41,258 nucleotides of DNA from Cymbomonas tetramitiformis (Eukaryota; Chlorophyta; Pyramimonadophyceae; Pyramimonadales; Pyramimonadaceae), in contig LGRX02003738.1 of assembly GCA_001247695.2 (NCBI GenBank), forward strand, positions 1 through 41,258, in the 5' to 3' direction. Positions 20,233 through 30,713 of this stretch are shown here, piece after piece. The notes under the pieces are model-generated. The model was not told where the DNA came from, made no database searches, and was given only the letters and a program-made list of their open reading frames with translations. Numbering within the stretch: the stretch's first letter is position 1; each line of letters begins with the position of its first letter. Made by a program: the position numbers and the translations under genes.

Positions 20233-20690
20233 TGCTCGACTGCGCTGTCCCTGTCGTCCCCGACCAGAGTACTAATCTCGCCCAACGGTGCTCGACTTCC
20301 GTGCGCTGTCCCTGTCGTCCCCGACCAGAGTACTAATCTCGCCCAACGGTGCTCGACTTCCGTGTGATATAAATCACGGTATTTTCACTCGGGTACCATC
20401 GACTGGCCAATCGCGTTTCGGAAACGAATCGCATCCAAAACCGAATCGGACGGGCGACGCGAAATGATAGCGCCGACAAATCCAAAATGCTTGACTGCGC
20501 TGTCCCTGTCGTCCCCGACCAGAGTACTAATCTCGCCCAACGGTGCGGTGCTCGACTTCCGTGTGATATAAATCACGGTATTTTCACTCGGGTACCATCG
20601 ACCGGCCAATCGCGTTTCGGAAACGAACCGCATCCAAAACCGAATCGGACGGGCGACGCGAAATGATAGCGCCGTCACGATTCGCGCGTG
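20233..20690 (+). repeat. Direct repeats with unit of about 195 bp and a 61-bp sub-unit
   Basis: TGCGCTGTCCCTGTCGTCCC begins copies at 20241, 20302 and 20496. The longer block, including GTGATATAAATCACGG (about 20364 and 20563), CTCGGGTACCATCGAC and CGAATCGGACGGGCGACGCG, is duplicated with an offset of about 199 bp. The copies are nearly identical, so the duplication is recent. No coding potential recognised. Confidence 0.9.
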
Positions 20691-21116
20691 ATGACCTCCA
20701 CGCGACTGCATGTTGAGACATCTCGACTGTCCCCGGCATCGGCACCAAATCCAAAAATCCAAAGTGCATGCTTGATTATGATATGCTTGTGCCCACTCGA
20801 CTGCAGTTGGATTGTTTCGTAAAAGTTATAAACTGCAACCATCCGCATATGCGCCTTCAAATGTTCACGGAGCATATCTCAAGAAATCCTTGTAATCCAT
20901 TGGCATTTTCACAGTATACCACATGGTCGGTGTGCTTTTCGAAGTAGTTACGCAGAAAACCGGGTTACTAGTTCCCCGTTACGTTCGCAGGTCAACACGC
21001 GACGGGTTGTTTAGCGCTTCTTTGTAATACGACAATCGACTGCAGCAGACCTTGTTTCCAGCTTGATATTGCGGAATAATATTCTGTGATATTCGTGACA
21101 CCTTTTACGCTACAAA

Positions 21117-24100
21117 ATGTCTGTCGATGAAGATGGGTGGCCTTGCTCGCGTTGCACGTTCATAAACGGTCATTCAAACGAGCAGTGTGAAATGTGTTAT
21201 TATCAGCGCGTATCCTTCCGTGCAACCCAAGTTCCACCGAGAAGAAACAGGGACTTTCAAGGAGCAATGTTCAGATTTGCTCGGAGGTTGGCAACGCCTG
21301 CATCTGCAATAGTCCACGGTGAAGAACCGCTTTTGACCTGTCAGTTCGTGTTTGACCTCAGATTATTCTCCCCCGCTGATAACCTATTGAAACACAACAA
21401 TCTTATGCTATCCATATCTTTCAGGAACGGTCACAGGAGTATTTGCTATCACTGGTCTGTGCACAGGAGCAGTTATTGGCGCATTTGCAGGTGAGATACA
21501 CTAATCTCACTATTGCTGTTGAAAGCCTATGGGGATAGTTAACCCATAACGACAAGTGTTTTCGTATTCACACTTGCATATTTCAGAATCTTACAGTACC
21601 GCGCAGTGCCCCGGTGTTGTATCTTCTTCTGTGATATAAGCGCTAGAAATCTTGCAACTTTTCACTGGACGCCTCCGTCTTCAGGTCGAGGTTCTGAGGG
21701 TGGGGCACTACGTGGCGCGGGTTTGGGAGCCGTCGCTGGAGCACTCATATGCCTGGAAGGTCTGATCACAGTTCACTAATGTAACCCTAGTCGACGGATG
21801 CTCTTACGTTTGCTTCTACTTCCGCTTCTTATAAGTCTTGTCACGCCAGGCAGTTTATTGATCCTCTCACTTGGTTCGAACACGCTGTCCACGCAGCTAT
21901 CCAGGTTGGCCGGGGACTGCTGCGCAACGATTCGCCAGGTGCTACGACCTCTCCCAAACTTGCCCGCCCTTATTACACGTCCTAGTGGTTAAAATTGCGA
22001 TACTCTCGAGATATTAGTCCAGCGACTTTCCACTTTCAAGCACTGCAGACAACGGATGCAAACAGCATAAGGCACGAAGCGCACCTTTGAAGTCTCTGAC
22101 TTTGTTGGCATCGGTTGGAGTTGCTTTCCGACAGAAAGTGGAGAGCGCAGTCGGCAAATTGAGACTCAACGGTCGCACTCTTCGAACCAGGTGCAACTTC
22201 CTTTGACATACTTCGTACCGAAGCGGAGACCGCTTTCCCCGAGCATGACGGGAGAACACTCTGCGTGGTCTAGCTGTCGTCTTCCCTGCTCGTTGTGACT
22301 ACTGTGAGTTAGGTACTGATATAACACAGACCGTAAGCGAAGCATCGCAACACTTCTACTGTAAATTCGTTTTTCACGAATCTCACCTGTCGTGTCCATA
22401 TGCTCGGTGTAATCCCTCGAGAAATTTCATTACGAAAAACGGCTCCATCCCAGTCAGAAGTGCAAAAAGTGTATTTCTTATGATTTGCAGTACGAAGGGT
22501 TTGTCGCTTACGCTCATCAGTTCCCATCTGATGCTGCCCTGATCCTGCCCTGTACAGGATTTCGAGCCAACCTCGTTCATGCAGGAAATTCTTGAATCTG
22601 TTCTCCAGAGTCCCCAAATGACTCAGATGGCCTCGCAATCGTGCGCCCTTATTTATGCTCGAACCACTTGCACTTGTGCTTACCCGCCAAGCTTACTTTG
22701 TTCTTGACTGCCATCCCTCCTCTGTCCACCATCTGTCCACGACGCTCAGTCGCCAACAGACAGCAGGTCACCACTTCGGAGGGTATGTTAGAGACGCGAA
22801 CACGCCACTGCCCTGGAGACAGTGTAAGGAACGTCACCACAGTAACCACTTCCCAGGCCACGTCAGCACCGACAACACAGCGACCACTTCACAGGTCACG
22901 TCAGCAGCAACAACACAGCGACCACCACAGCGACAACACAGCGACCACTTCCCAGCCCACGTCAGCAGCGACAACACAGCGACCACTTCCCAGCCCACGT
23001 CAGCAGCGACAACACAGCGACCACTTCCCAGCCCACGTCAGCAGCGACAACACAGCGACCACTTCCCAGCCCACGTCAGCAGCGACAACACAGCGACCAC
23101 TTCCCAGCCTACGTCAGCAGCGACAACACAGCGACCACTTCCCAGCCCACGTCAGCAGCGACAACACAGCGACCACTTCCCAGCCCACGTCAGCAGCGAC
23201 AACACAGTGACCACTTCCCAGCCCAGCAGCGACAACACCGCGACCACTTCCCAGCCCACGTCAGCAGCGACAACACAGCGACCACTTCCCAGCCCACGTC
23301 AGCAGCGACAACACAGCGACCACTTCCCAGCCCACGTCAGCAGGGACAACACAGCGACCACTTCTCAGGCCACGTCAGCAGCGACAACACAGCGACCACT
23401 CCGCGGCCCAGATTATCAGTTAGTGAGTTATCGAGATGCGCGAATGTATCCGCGTCCTTTCGGCACATTTGCGCTGATAAGTTTTACGTGAATTTTGTCT
23501 TTGCAGGCAAGGGCGTGAGCTATTTCACGTGCGCCGCTCAGGGCGGCGCACACACATCCCCTTGCAGGTTTTTGCCTTCACCATGCCTTCTGCGCCCGTG
23601 TGCCATCATGTGAAGGCCTCGCCTTGTCGTGCTTCGGCCTTTTTCTCAACTTACCTCCAGACCTTACTTGATACGTGTCTCGCTGTGATACGTGAAGCCT
23701 GTAACGGCTGTGGAGCGGTATCTTGTTCAAAGCGTAGCACAAGCCCGGAAGGCACTGATGCCCTACAGGAGTGCTTCTGAAGCGGCGCGAGACTGACAAT
23801 TGTATTAGGGACAACGCCGCGTGAATCTTGTCTTGACGTTTCCAGTCTGGAGTTTATTTGCAGTTGAGTTTCCGTAGGACCCGCTGAACAATCACAGACG
23901 TGGTTTAGATGAATGCTCCTGGGCAAAGTATTCATTAATCGTGCATTTCTGCTATGGGCACCCATCTGTCCTCCTGCACGTCATCTGAGAGCGCCTGGCC
24001 TCTGTCACAGCTGTTGCAGGCACTCCATGTATCATTAAACCTTGACAACATGAGCTACGACGAAATCTATGAGGTATTTTCGCACTGCCTATTCTTCCCG

Positions 24101-25979
24101 GCATATTTTTCTTCCGGCGAGTGAAACGGACACGTCGGGTACGAGGCCGTACTTGAGCACAATTCGGGCGGACTGCTCACAGCTCTCGTTGCGCGGGAGA
24201 CGGGTCAAAAACCTTGTAGGGCTCAGTTTAGCTTGCCGTCCTATGTTCCCTTGGAGCAGCCGAGGCCGATTCTCAGAGGCGAAACCATTTCCGAGAAAGC
24301 AGATCGGTCAGCAGCGACGGTCCGCGTTCCCGAGAGCACCTTCTGTCGCAAGGCCTTGTTCTAAACTTCACCTTTCTTTCACCTATGCAGCCGGTCTACC
24401 GGGAGGTTCTTCTGTCGGTGCCATCCACAGGTGCACCGTTCTGACGTGCGCCGCTTGTGTGTCGCAGACGTTCGGCGGGCCGACGAGCGTCCCTGGTGTG
24501 CCGCAGTCGGTGCTAAACCAGCTCCCCTCAGATGTACTTGACGCCACAGAGGGGTGCAAAGCTGCGCAGTGCTCATGTACCATCTGTTTACAGGTGATGC
24601 CCAAGGCCGCGAGGCTGGTCCCTGGGTGCTGTGCAAGGCGCGGTGTCGGCCATGCCCACAGAAAGCGACGTTGTGGTATGATTGCAGGAGGCCGTGCAAG
24701 GCAGTCGGTCCACGGAGTGCATAACCAAGTGAGACATTATCACTCAGAGCAAAGCCGAAACTCGAAGCCGTCGTATGCGCTTGACGACTTAAGTCAACGT
24801 ACTCCCGGGGCTGTACATGCACAGAGCATTGAGGACCGGCTCGGATGTTTGTTACTGCTGCATTGACGGGGGGACGGTGTTATGCCGAGGCTTCAGGACT
24901 TTGAGGAGGGAGACACCGTCCGGACACTACCACGCTGCTCGCATATGTACCACACAGCATGCATTGTTAGTCCCTTTTCCCGTTCCCGCCACGACAAAAC
25001 CAGCAACCTGCTCCATATCTCTCTCCAGGTTTTGGGTGCTCGGTTGCGCGCCCGGGATGTGAGTGCGTGTCTCATCATCTTCGCAGATTGTTTCGGGTGT
25101 CCGGTTCTGCACGTGGGTTGTTGCTCCATGCATTTATCTTCAAGCTGGCTATTTCATCTCCTGCCATGCCTTGCCTATGGCTCCTTACCATCCCTCCATA
25201 GGTGCAATATCTAGCCACAGGATCGGCGTCAGCTGGTTTTCCCAACTCTCCACAAGCTTTCAGGGACTCTTGTCGTCGTGGTGGCTTTCCTTGGTCCCTC
25301 GATGACGTCTATAATTATTCTGTTTCTTCTTGGTCACCTGCACACAACATTCAATGTGGTCAGCTTCAAGTTGATCAAGTTGTAACTACGTGCAATAGTC
25401 TGTAATAAAACTTTAGGTGCTGGTTATTCGGCTGATCGTAGTCAAGCACCATACGGCAGATAAGCCAGGCGCCCTGCAAGTGCTCGAGAGGAAGTTGTTC
25501 ACAGGCACCTGATAGGTTGCAGCATACATTGCTTTTGGACTTTTCTTCCAAGTCTGCAGGTGGCAAGCAAAGTTTTCTCACTTGCGTGATGTACGGATGT
25601 GCGCAGGACCAGTGGCTGGTGACACAAGGAGACTGCCCAATCTGGTGAGTGAAAATCAATGACACGACTTCGTTCGATCCAATGCCCAGTGCTTATCTCA
25701 CTAAAATCTGGCATGGGGGTTTCCTAATGTCACTCCATTCTCTTAAGCATGAGTTCCTGTTAGTGTGCGCGTCAGCCATGGGTGCTCCAAGATTCGGCCT
25801 GTGAGATGATGGAAAAGTATTCTTTTGATAAAGTTTCGGTATGGTCTTCGTGTTTCCCGGGAAATTGTAGGGATTGTGAAGTTGTCACATTATTGATGCA
25901 CACCTCTTGTGATCTGTGCAGCCGCGTTGCAATTATCGCTGAGGACTCCAGGAGCGCAAAGGATTCTTCAACTGCATGA
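21117..25979 (+). CDS. RING-H2 E3 ubiquitin ligase-like membrane protein with N-terminal RanBP2-type zinc finger (nine exons)
   Basis: Exons proposed by eye: 21117-21318, 21425-21490, 21685-21770, 21854-21904, 24020-24073, 24468-24593, 24897-24965, 25607-25644, 25922-25979. All introns are GT-AG, and the sum is 750 nt (249 aa plus TGA). Residues 8-27 form a RanBP2-type finger (W-x-C-x2-C ... C-x2-C), a fold that often binds ubiquitin or RNA. Two glycine/alanine-rich hydrophobic stretches (about 68-90, 95-112; GVFAITGLCTGAVIGAFAG, GLGAVAGALICLE) look membrane-embedded. Residues 190-231 make a full RING-H2 finger (C-x2-C-x15-C-x-H-x2-H-x2-C-x10-C-x2-C; CTIC, CSHMYH, DQWL, CPIC). The layout resembles plant NEP1-interacting-protein/ATL-type ligases, which recruit E2 enzymes at membranes. 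The exon 3/4 junction is uncertain: the donor may be 21760 instead of 21771. The substrate is unknown. Confidence 0.8.
21905..24019 (+). other. Large intron 4 of the RING-H2 gene
   Basis: The intron runs from GTTGGC after exon 4 to TTGCAG before exon 5, joining in phase 0 two segments that read as one helix-like stretch (EHAVHAAIQ / ALHVSLNLDN). It contains the 38-bp minisatellite at 22900-23400. No independent gene was recognised in it; the 278-codon open frame over the repeats is a product of the array. Confidence 0.65.
22853..23400 (+). repeat. Minisatellite, 38-bp unit, about 12 copies
   Basis: The unit contains GCGACCACTTCCCAGCCCAC followed by GTCAGCAGCGACAACACA; starts at 22941, 22979, 23017 and 23055 confirm the 38-bp period. 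Edge copies are shortened or diverged. Because 38 is not a multiple of three and the unit lacks stops, all forward frames stay open. Confidence 0.95.
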
Positions 25980-26355
25980 CTCATGCAATTCAGTGATACT
26001 AGCTCAGCCCTGTGGTATAGTCTGCCATCACCATCATCTGAGTTGCTATGACATTTTGTACTATGTATTTATTTCTGTAATAATAATTATGGTGTCAACA
26101 AGGCTGCTTATTGTATGGTCCGCTGTCTCCACTTGAGCAGCCGCGAGTCTCCTTAACACTGTATCGCGCGGAGATCCCCCCCGCGCAGTGAGAGGATTTT
26201 CGCCGAGCAAGTTCAAAGAATAGTAAGTACCTGGCGTTTGATTGGACTACAGTCAAATTTATCCAAATAAAGCATCATGATTGGCCTAACGGAAATTGCT
26301 AAGGCTCCTGGAGAAATTATTTTTTCCAAAACTGAGTTGACCATCGGATTCCCCG
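25980..26355. other. Intergenic sequence
   Basis: Apart from the possible poly(A) signal there is nothing recognisable; short frames only. Confidence 0.5.
26074..26078 (+). terminator. Possible polyadenylation signal TGTAA for the RING-H2 gene
   Basis: TGTAA, the usual poly(A) signal of chlorophyte green algae, occurs about 95 nt after the proposed stop. Such a pentamer is common by chance. Confidence 0.3.
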
Positions 26356-26471
26356 TGATCCGCGCTACGATTCTGTTTGCGCAAACTTTTATAAATGGGC
26401 ATTATCACGTCATATGACGTTTCAACGGTCCATTTAAAAAGTTTGTGCAAATAGAATCATAGCGCAGATCA
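26356..26471. repeat. Foldback element with about 42-bp inverted arms
   Basis: Arms 26356-26398 and 26430-26471 are inverted copies with few mismatches (TGATC, GCGCTA, GATTCT, GCAAACTTTT, AAATGG shared in order). The 31-bp centre contains the perfect 14-bp palindrome ACGTCATATGACGT (26407-26420). It looks like a small foldback/MITE or a hairpin-forming transcript; no target duplication was established. Confidence 0.8.
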
Positions 26472-26547
26472 AATGTAGAGAGCTCTTCTGCACATCTAGA
26501 AAGCTAATCACTAGCCAATTCCTAGCCAGGCACGGTGTAAGCAACCT

Positions 26548-27079
26548 TCAGCCACAAGAGGGTCCTGGAATTGGTCGGCAGTAGTTGCCGGCCTCCGGGG
26601 CCGGTGGTAAATCATGCGTAGACGAAATTAAGGAATCCCCGATCTCAGTCGCGGAGTCCCCAGAGCCCGGCGCCTCGTCCTCGGACGAGTACGGCGGCGG
26701 TGAGTAAGGCGGTGAAGAGGGAATTGGCGGATCAGGATCCACGAGCTCTGGCGGTAGCGGGAGAAAGCCGTAGAAGCGGAATCCCTGTCGCAGCTCCCGA
26801 TACCGTGCCTGTCTCCGCGGCGGTATAGCATCCGGCACTGCACCACCCACCGCGTCGCCCAGCACGCCACGGAAAGGTGCAGGCGGTGAAGTTGCCGCAG
26901 TTGGGATTGCCGCGCCAGTCCACGCAGCACCACCGACCGGTGGAGCCGCGCATGCGCGTGCATTGGCACCACCGACACCGGAAACGGCGTGTGGTGCGGC
27001 GGTAGCACAAATTACGAAGAGTGCACACACCAAAGAGGAAGTGAGGAAAGACCTTCCCAAGCCGGGAATGCCCCCCCCC
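26548..27079 (-). pseudogene. Signal-peptide-like and proline-rich tail of second Copia-family element
   Basis: This frame has no ATG at its start; it overlaps the end of Gag (27012-28451) and continues it after a one-base shift at a run of nine C on the + strand (27071-27079). It begins with a hydrophobic segment (FLTSSLVCALFVICATAAP), then alanine/proline-rich sequence, then PPYSPPPYSSEDE and a TGA at 26548-26550. The position after the Gag zinc motif matches the hydrophobic region of the full-length Copia at 8008-17627. No protease, integrase or reverse transcriptase follows, so the element is truncated or was never autonomous. The frame break may be a real mutation, a slippage site or a homopolymer sequencing error. 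Confidence 0.6.
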
Positions 27080-28451
27080 AGCCGTACCGCGGCTGCGGCA
27101 GCGCAACCGAGGCATCATCGTCGCCGTCGTCGCTCGTTGCGCAGGCTTCGGGTTCGTAGCTCATCACGCTCTCCGGCGCCTCGATCGCGGAGAGCATGTT
27201 CATGCTCACGGGCGGCTCGTCGGGCGCCCCCAATGCAATCCCCGTGCTCTCAATGAAGTCCGCAAAGGTGCGGGTGACGGGCGGGCAAAAGGGGTTAGGC
27301 GGACCGGTCCACTCCTCGTCGGATTCAACCGACGCGGGCGGGGAGTGCGTAGCCGGCTCCGACACCACCGGCATGTTGGCGGTGAAAGTGTTGACGTTGA
27401 AAGTCGATGCCCCAGCCGTGCGTGCCAACTCCGAGAACTCAGTGACGGCGGACACGAGGGCCTCACCGTCCTCCTCGCAGAACGAGCACGCGGAGAGGTC
27501 GGCGAAGATGTCCGGCTTCCCGCCCGCGAGCATGCAGAGGGCGTCGAACTCTTCGGCGTCGTCGTGGTCGATGGCATGTTGAAACTTAGCGGCCAACACC
27601 GAGTTCTCGGCCTCCTCAGCGAAAGCGTAGGTCGAGAGGCCGGTCCGGCCCCCGTTCGGGCAGTCCCGATGCCAATGCCGTGCCTTGCCCTTCGTGCACA
27701 CCTGGTTCTGACAATACGGTACGGTCGCACCGGTGTCGCGGTGAAAGGCGACTTTCTTCGAGATGGACTGTGACCAATTGCCCCCCTTGGGTAGGGGCGA
27801 GGCCGCGAAGCGGGTCTTGGGCCGTCGGTCCGGTTTGTCCGCGCGGGGAGTGAATCCCCGCGGGGACGGCTCGGATTCGGCGGAGGCGACAAACGCGGCG
27901 AGTTGCCGCTTCAAGTCGAGCACCATGGTCCTCAAATCCGCAAGCTCATCGGGCGCACCGGAGCCATCGCCGGTCCTCTCCATGAAATGCGTGACGTGAG
28001 AATACCGGTGTGCGGACGCCGTGGCGGTGCCCGCCCGCACGTGCTCGGAGTAGCATTCACGCACCCATTGTTGAATCGTGAGGAGGTCATGAGCGGCTCG
28101 TTGATCGTGGAGGAGTAACCGGGACACCACCGGCTGGTAGAAGGTGGTGTCGAGCGCCTTGACGAACACCGCCTTCACGTCCTCGTCCAAGAGTGTGGCC
28201 CGCGCCCTCGCAGCCTTCAGAGCGGCGTTGCGGAAGTCTCCGATCTTGTCATGCGGGTCCACGCCCGCAGAGATGCGGAGGCCCAACATGTCCGCCTGAC
28301 CCTGAAAGGGGTCACCCGCTGGAATCATCCGGCGGGCGAATTCGAGAAGAACGCGCTTACCGTCAGCCGGGAAGCTGGTGTGGGACGAATCCATCCAGTC
28401 CGCCGCGGGCGACATGGGGTCGACCATCAGCTCGAGCGTGGAGTACAACAA
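27012..28451 (-). pseudogene. gag: Gag of a second Copia-family element (5' end lost in the gap)
   Basis: The open frame runs out of the assembly gap and ends at the TAA at 27012-27014. The N-terminal visible part (LLLHDQRAAHDLLTIQQWVREC, MVLDLKRQLAAFV) is helical, Gag-like and similar in layout to Gag of the first Copia. A basic stretch (RPKTRFAASPLPKGGNW) precedes a degenerate zinc knuckle, C-x4-C-x6-H-x4-C (CQNQVC...HWHRDC), compared with the canonical C-x2-C-x4-H-x4-C of the first element. An acidic C-terminal part follows. The local GC content is much higher than in the flanking sequence. The start codon is hidden in the gap. Confidence 0.7.
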
Positions 28452-29230
28452 NNNNNNNNNNNNNNNNNNNNNNNNNNNNNNNNNNNNNNNNNNNNNNNNN
28501 NNNNNNNNNNNNNNNNNNNNNNNNNNNNNNNNNNNNNNNNNNNNNNNNNNNNNNNNNNNNNNNNNNNNNNNNNNNNNNNNNNNNNNNNNNNNNNNNNNNN
28601 NNNNNNNNNNNNNNNNNNNNNNNNNNNNNNNNNNNNNNNNNNNNNNNNNNNNNNNNNNNNNNNNNNNNNNNNNNNNNNNNNNNNNNNNNNNNNNNNNNNN
28701 NNNNNNNNNNNNNNNNNNNNNNNNNNNNNNNNNNNNNNNNNNNNNNNNNNNNNNNNNNNNNNNNNNNNNNNNNNNNNNNNNNNNNNNNNNNNNNNNNNNN
28801 NNNNNNNNNNNNNNNNNNNNNNNNNNNNNNNNNNNNNNNNNNNNNNNNNNNNNNNNNNNNNNNNNNNNNNNNNNNNNNNNNNNNNNNNNNNNNNNNNNNN
28901 NNNNNNNNNNNNNNNNNNNNNNNNNNNNNNNNNNNNNNNNNNNNNNNNNNNNNNNNNNNNNNNNNNNNNNNNNNNNNNNNNNNNNNNNNNNNNNNNNNNN
29001 NNNNNNNNNNNNNNNNNNNNNNNNNNNNNNNNNNNNNNNNNNNNNNNNNNNNNNNNNNNNNNNNNNNNNNNNNNNNNNNNNNNNNNNNNNNNNNNNNNNN
29101 NNNNNNNNNNNNNNNNNNNNNNNNNNNNNNNNNNNNNNNNNNNNNNNNNNNNNNNNNNNNNNNNNNNNNNNNNNNNNNNNNNNNNNNNNNNNNNNNNNNN
29201 NNNNNNNNNNNNNNNNNNNNNNNNNNNNNN
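28452..29230. other. Assembly gap (779 N)
   Basis: A run of N. The left side is Gag coding sequence and the right side is a 23-24-bp tandem array, so collapsed repeats probably caused the gap. Real length unknown. Confidence 0.99.
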
Positions 29231-29450
29231 CATGCCACAGAGGCCAGGGTTGCATGCTACAGATGTCGGTTGCATGCTACATACGCCAGGTTGCATGCCA
29301 CGGAGGCCAGGTTGCATGCTACATATGTCTGGTTGCATGCTACAGAGGCCAGGTTGCATGCGACAAAGACCAGGTTGCATGCTACATATGCCAGGTTGCA
29401 TGCTGGTGACGGGTGGTTGCGCATGCTGCAAGGGCCTTGTTGCATGCCGG
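29231..29450 (+). repeat. Tandem repeat, unit about 23-24 bp
   Basis: About nine units of the form GGTTGCATGCTACATATGCCA with variation in the second half (ACAGAGGCCA, ACATACGCCA, ACAAAGACCA). It borders the gap and probably extends into it. Confidence 0.9.
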
Positions 29451-30485
29451 TCACAGCTGTATGAAGAAATAATTGATGACAAGGCAGATTTCAGGAGAAG
29501 ATCTGCAATGACAATAATTATATTGAGGATCTGGTGGATTCCAGAAAAAGATCTGCAATGGCAATATCGTGATCTGCCTGATGATTGGTGGAGGAGTACC
29601 AGAATCAGGCATATATGTGCACATGATTGGTCGATGGCAGATGTCAATACAGGAATCCTGCTAGTGATTGTTAGAGAGCAACATGTTGAAAGGGAAGCTT
29701 GGAAAAGTGGACCTCAGTGAGTGTTGATCAAGAGAATGAATTAAGGACAAGTTTTACATGTTAGTATTAGGCTGTATGCCAAGACTGAACATAAGGATAT
29801 AGATGTATTAGGTTTGAGACCAGACATTATATCGGAAAAGTGATTGTAATTCTAGGCTAGAGGCCAGAGTTTGTCATGCAATAAAACAGTGGAATATAAG
29901 ACTGTGAAGTTAATATTACACACCAAAAACAGCAGAAAATATAAAAAGAAAGAAAGAAAGAAAAATAAGGAAGAAAATAAAGAAAAGAAATATGTTTAAG
30001 TTATCAGGAGTGTGCCTGGTACAGTTCGCATGTCTGGCAACAACGGAATAAAAAAATGTGGACAACGCACGTCGGCGATTCGCCATGCTAGCGGTGGATC
30101 TAGTGGAAGCGACCATGATGAGATAGACTGGAGGGACGGAGTGAGGCAATGAGACGTGAAAATGCGGAAGTCGGGGCGGCCAAGAAATGTGGTGGGTCCC
30201 CGACACAGCTGCCGTGAGAGATCGGGAATTCCGGGAAGTCGTGTGGTAAAGGCGGCTGATACGCAACGGTGTGGTAACCAACCAGAAGACGTAAACCAGT
30301 CCAACGTTAAGTCCCGTAAGAAAAAATGATCCCAAAGGCCTACAGCGCGCCGTAAATCAACCCACAAAACTTAGGCCATACCCGTGACTGCAGGCACTCT
30401 CACGCGCGGAGCGCCTCACTCCATCCCAAGCGTCCGGCTTTAGCCAATCATGTTGGCAGTGTCGCAGTGGCTAAACAAAGCGTAA
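29451..30485. other. Non-coding sequence, probably leader of the second Copia-family element or a nested insertion
   Basis: Between the tandem array and the PBS. It holds an A/G-rich microsatellite (GAAA-type, about 29938-29992). No gene recognised on either strand. Confidence 0.45.
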
Positions 30486-30494
30486 GTGGGGCCA
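30486..30494 (-). promoter_or_regulatory. Primer-binding site of the second Copia-family element
   Basis: GTGGGGCCA on the + strand, followed by AACC and then the LTR edge, exactly as at 17284-17296. Confidence 0.7.
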
Positions 30495-30498
30495 AACC

Positions 30499-30713
30499 TG
30501 TCAGATATATAGTTCCGCTGTAATATATATCTAGCTGAAGAGATAAACCCTGAGTTGAGGGTTACGATATCATAACGGTAAAGAGAGTGATTGATAAAAG
30601 TAGAGATAACATACATACCTAACGGGTGTTTCCCGTCTACTGGTGACGGTCACCCAGCCTACTATAGGAAGTGACATGTGACAGTTTCGGGTGTCACAGT
30701 GTCAAATCCAGCA
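30499..30713 (-). repeat. LTR of the second Copia-family element (5' LTR)
   Basis: 215 bp from TGTCAGATATATAG at the PBS side to TCCAGCA at the outer side. The outer end (GTCAAATCCAGCA) resembles the first element's LTR end (GTCAACTCCAGCA), and a TATATAG motif lies near the inner end. The partner LTR is not in the window, so the outer boundary rests on this similarity and on the abrupt start of DIRS-like coding sequence at 30714. Confidence 0.65.

Noticed and set aside
22641..23491. 278-codon threonine/glutamine/proline-rich protein
   Set aside because: It consists of the 38-bp minisatellite read through all frames and lies in intron 4 of the RING gene; there is no domain and no credible start.
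24069..24866. Single 265-codon plus-strand gene
   Set aside because: Only 24468-24593 of it is recognisable (RING exon); the rest is intron sequence that happens to stay open.
28193..29720. Open frames of 290-490 codons across the gap
   Set aside because: Most of their length is N; they are products of reading through unknown bases. Only the minus-strand Gag frame has real support.
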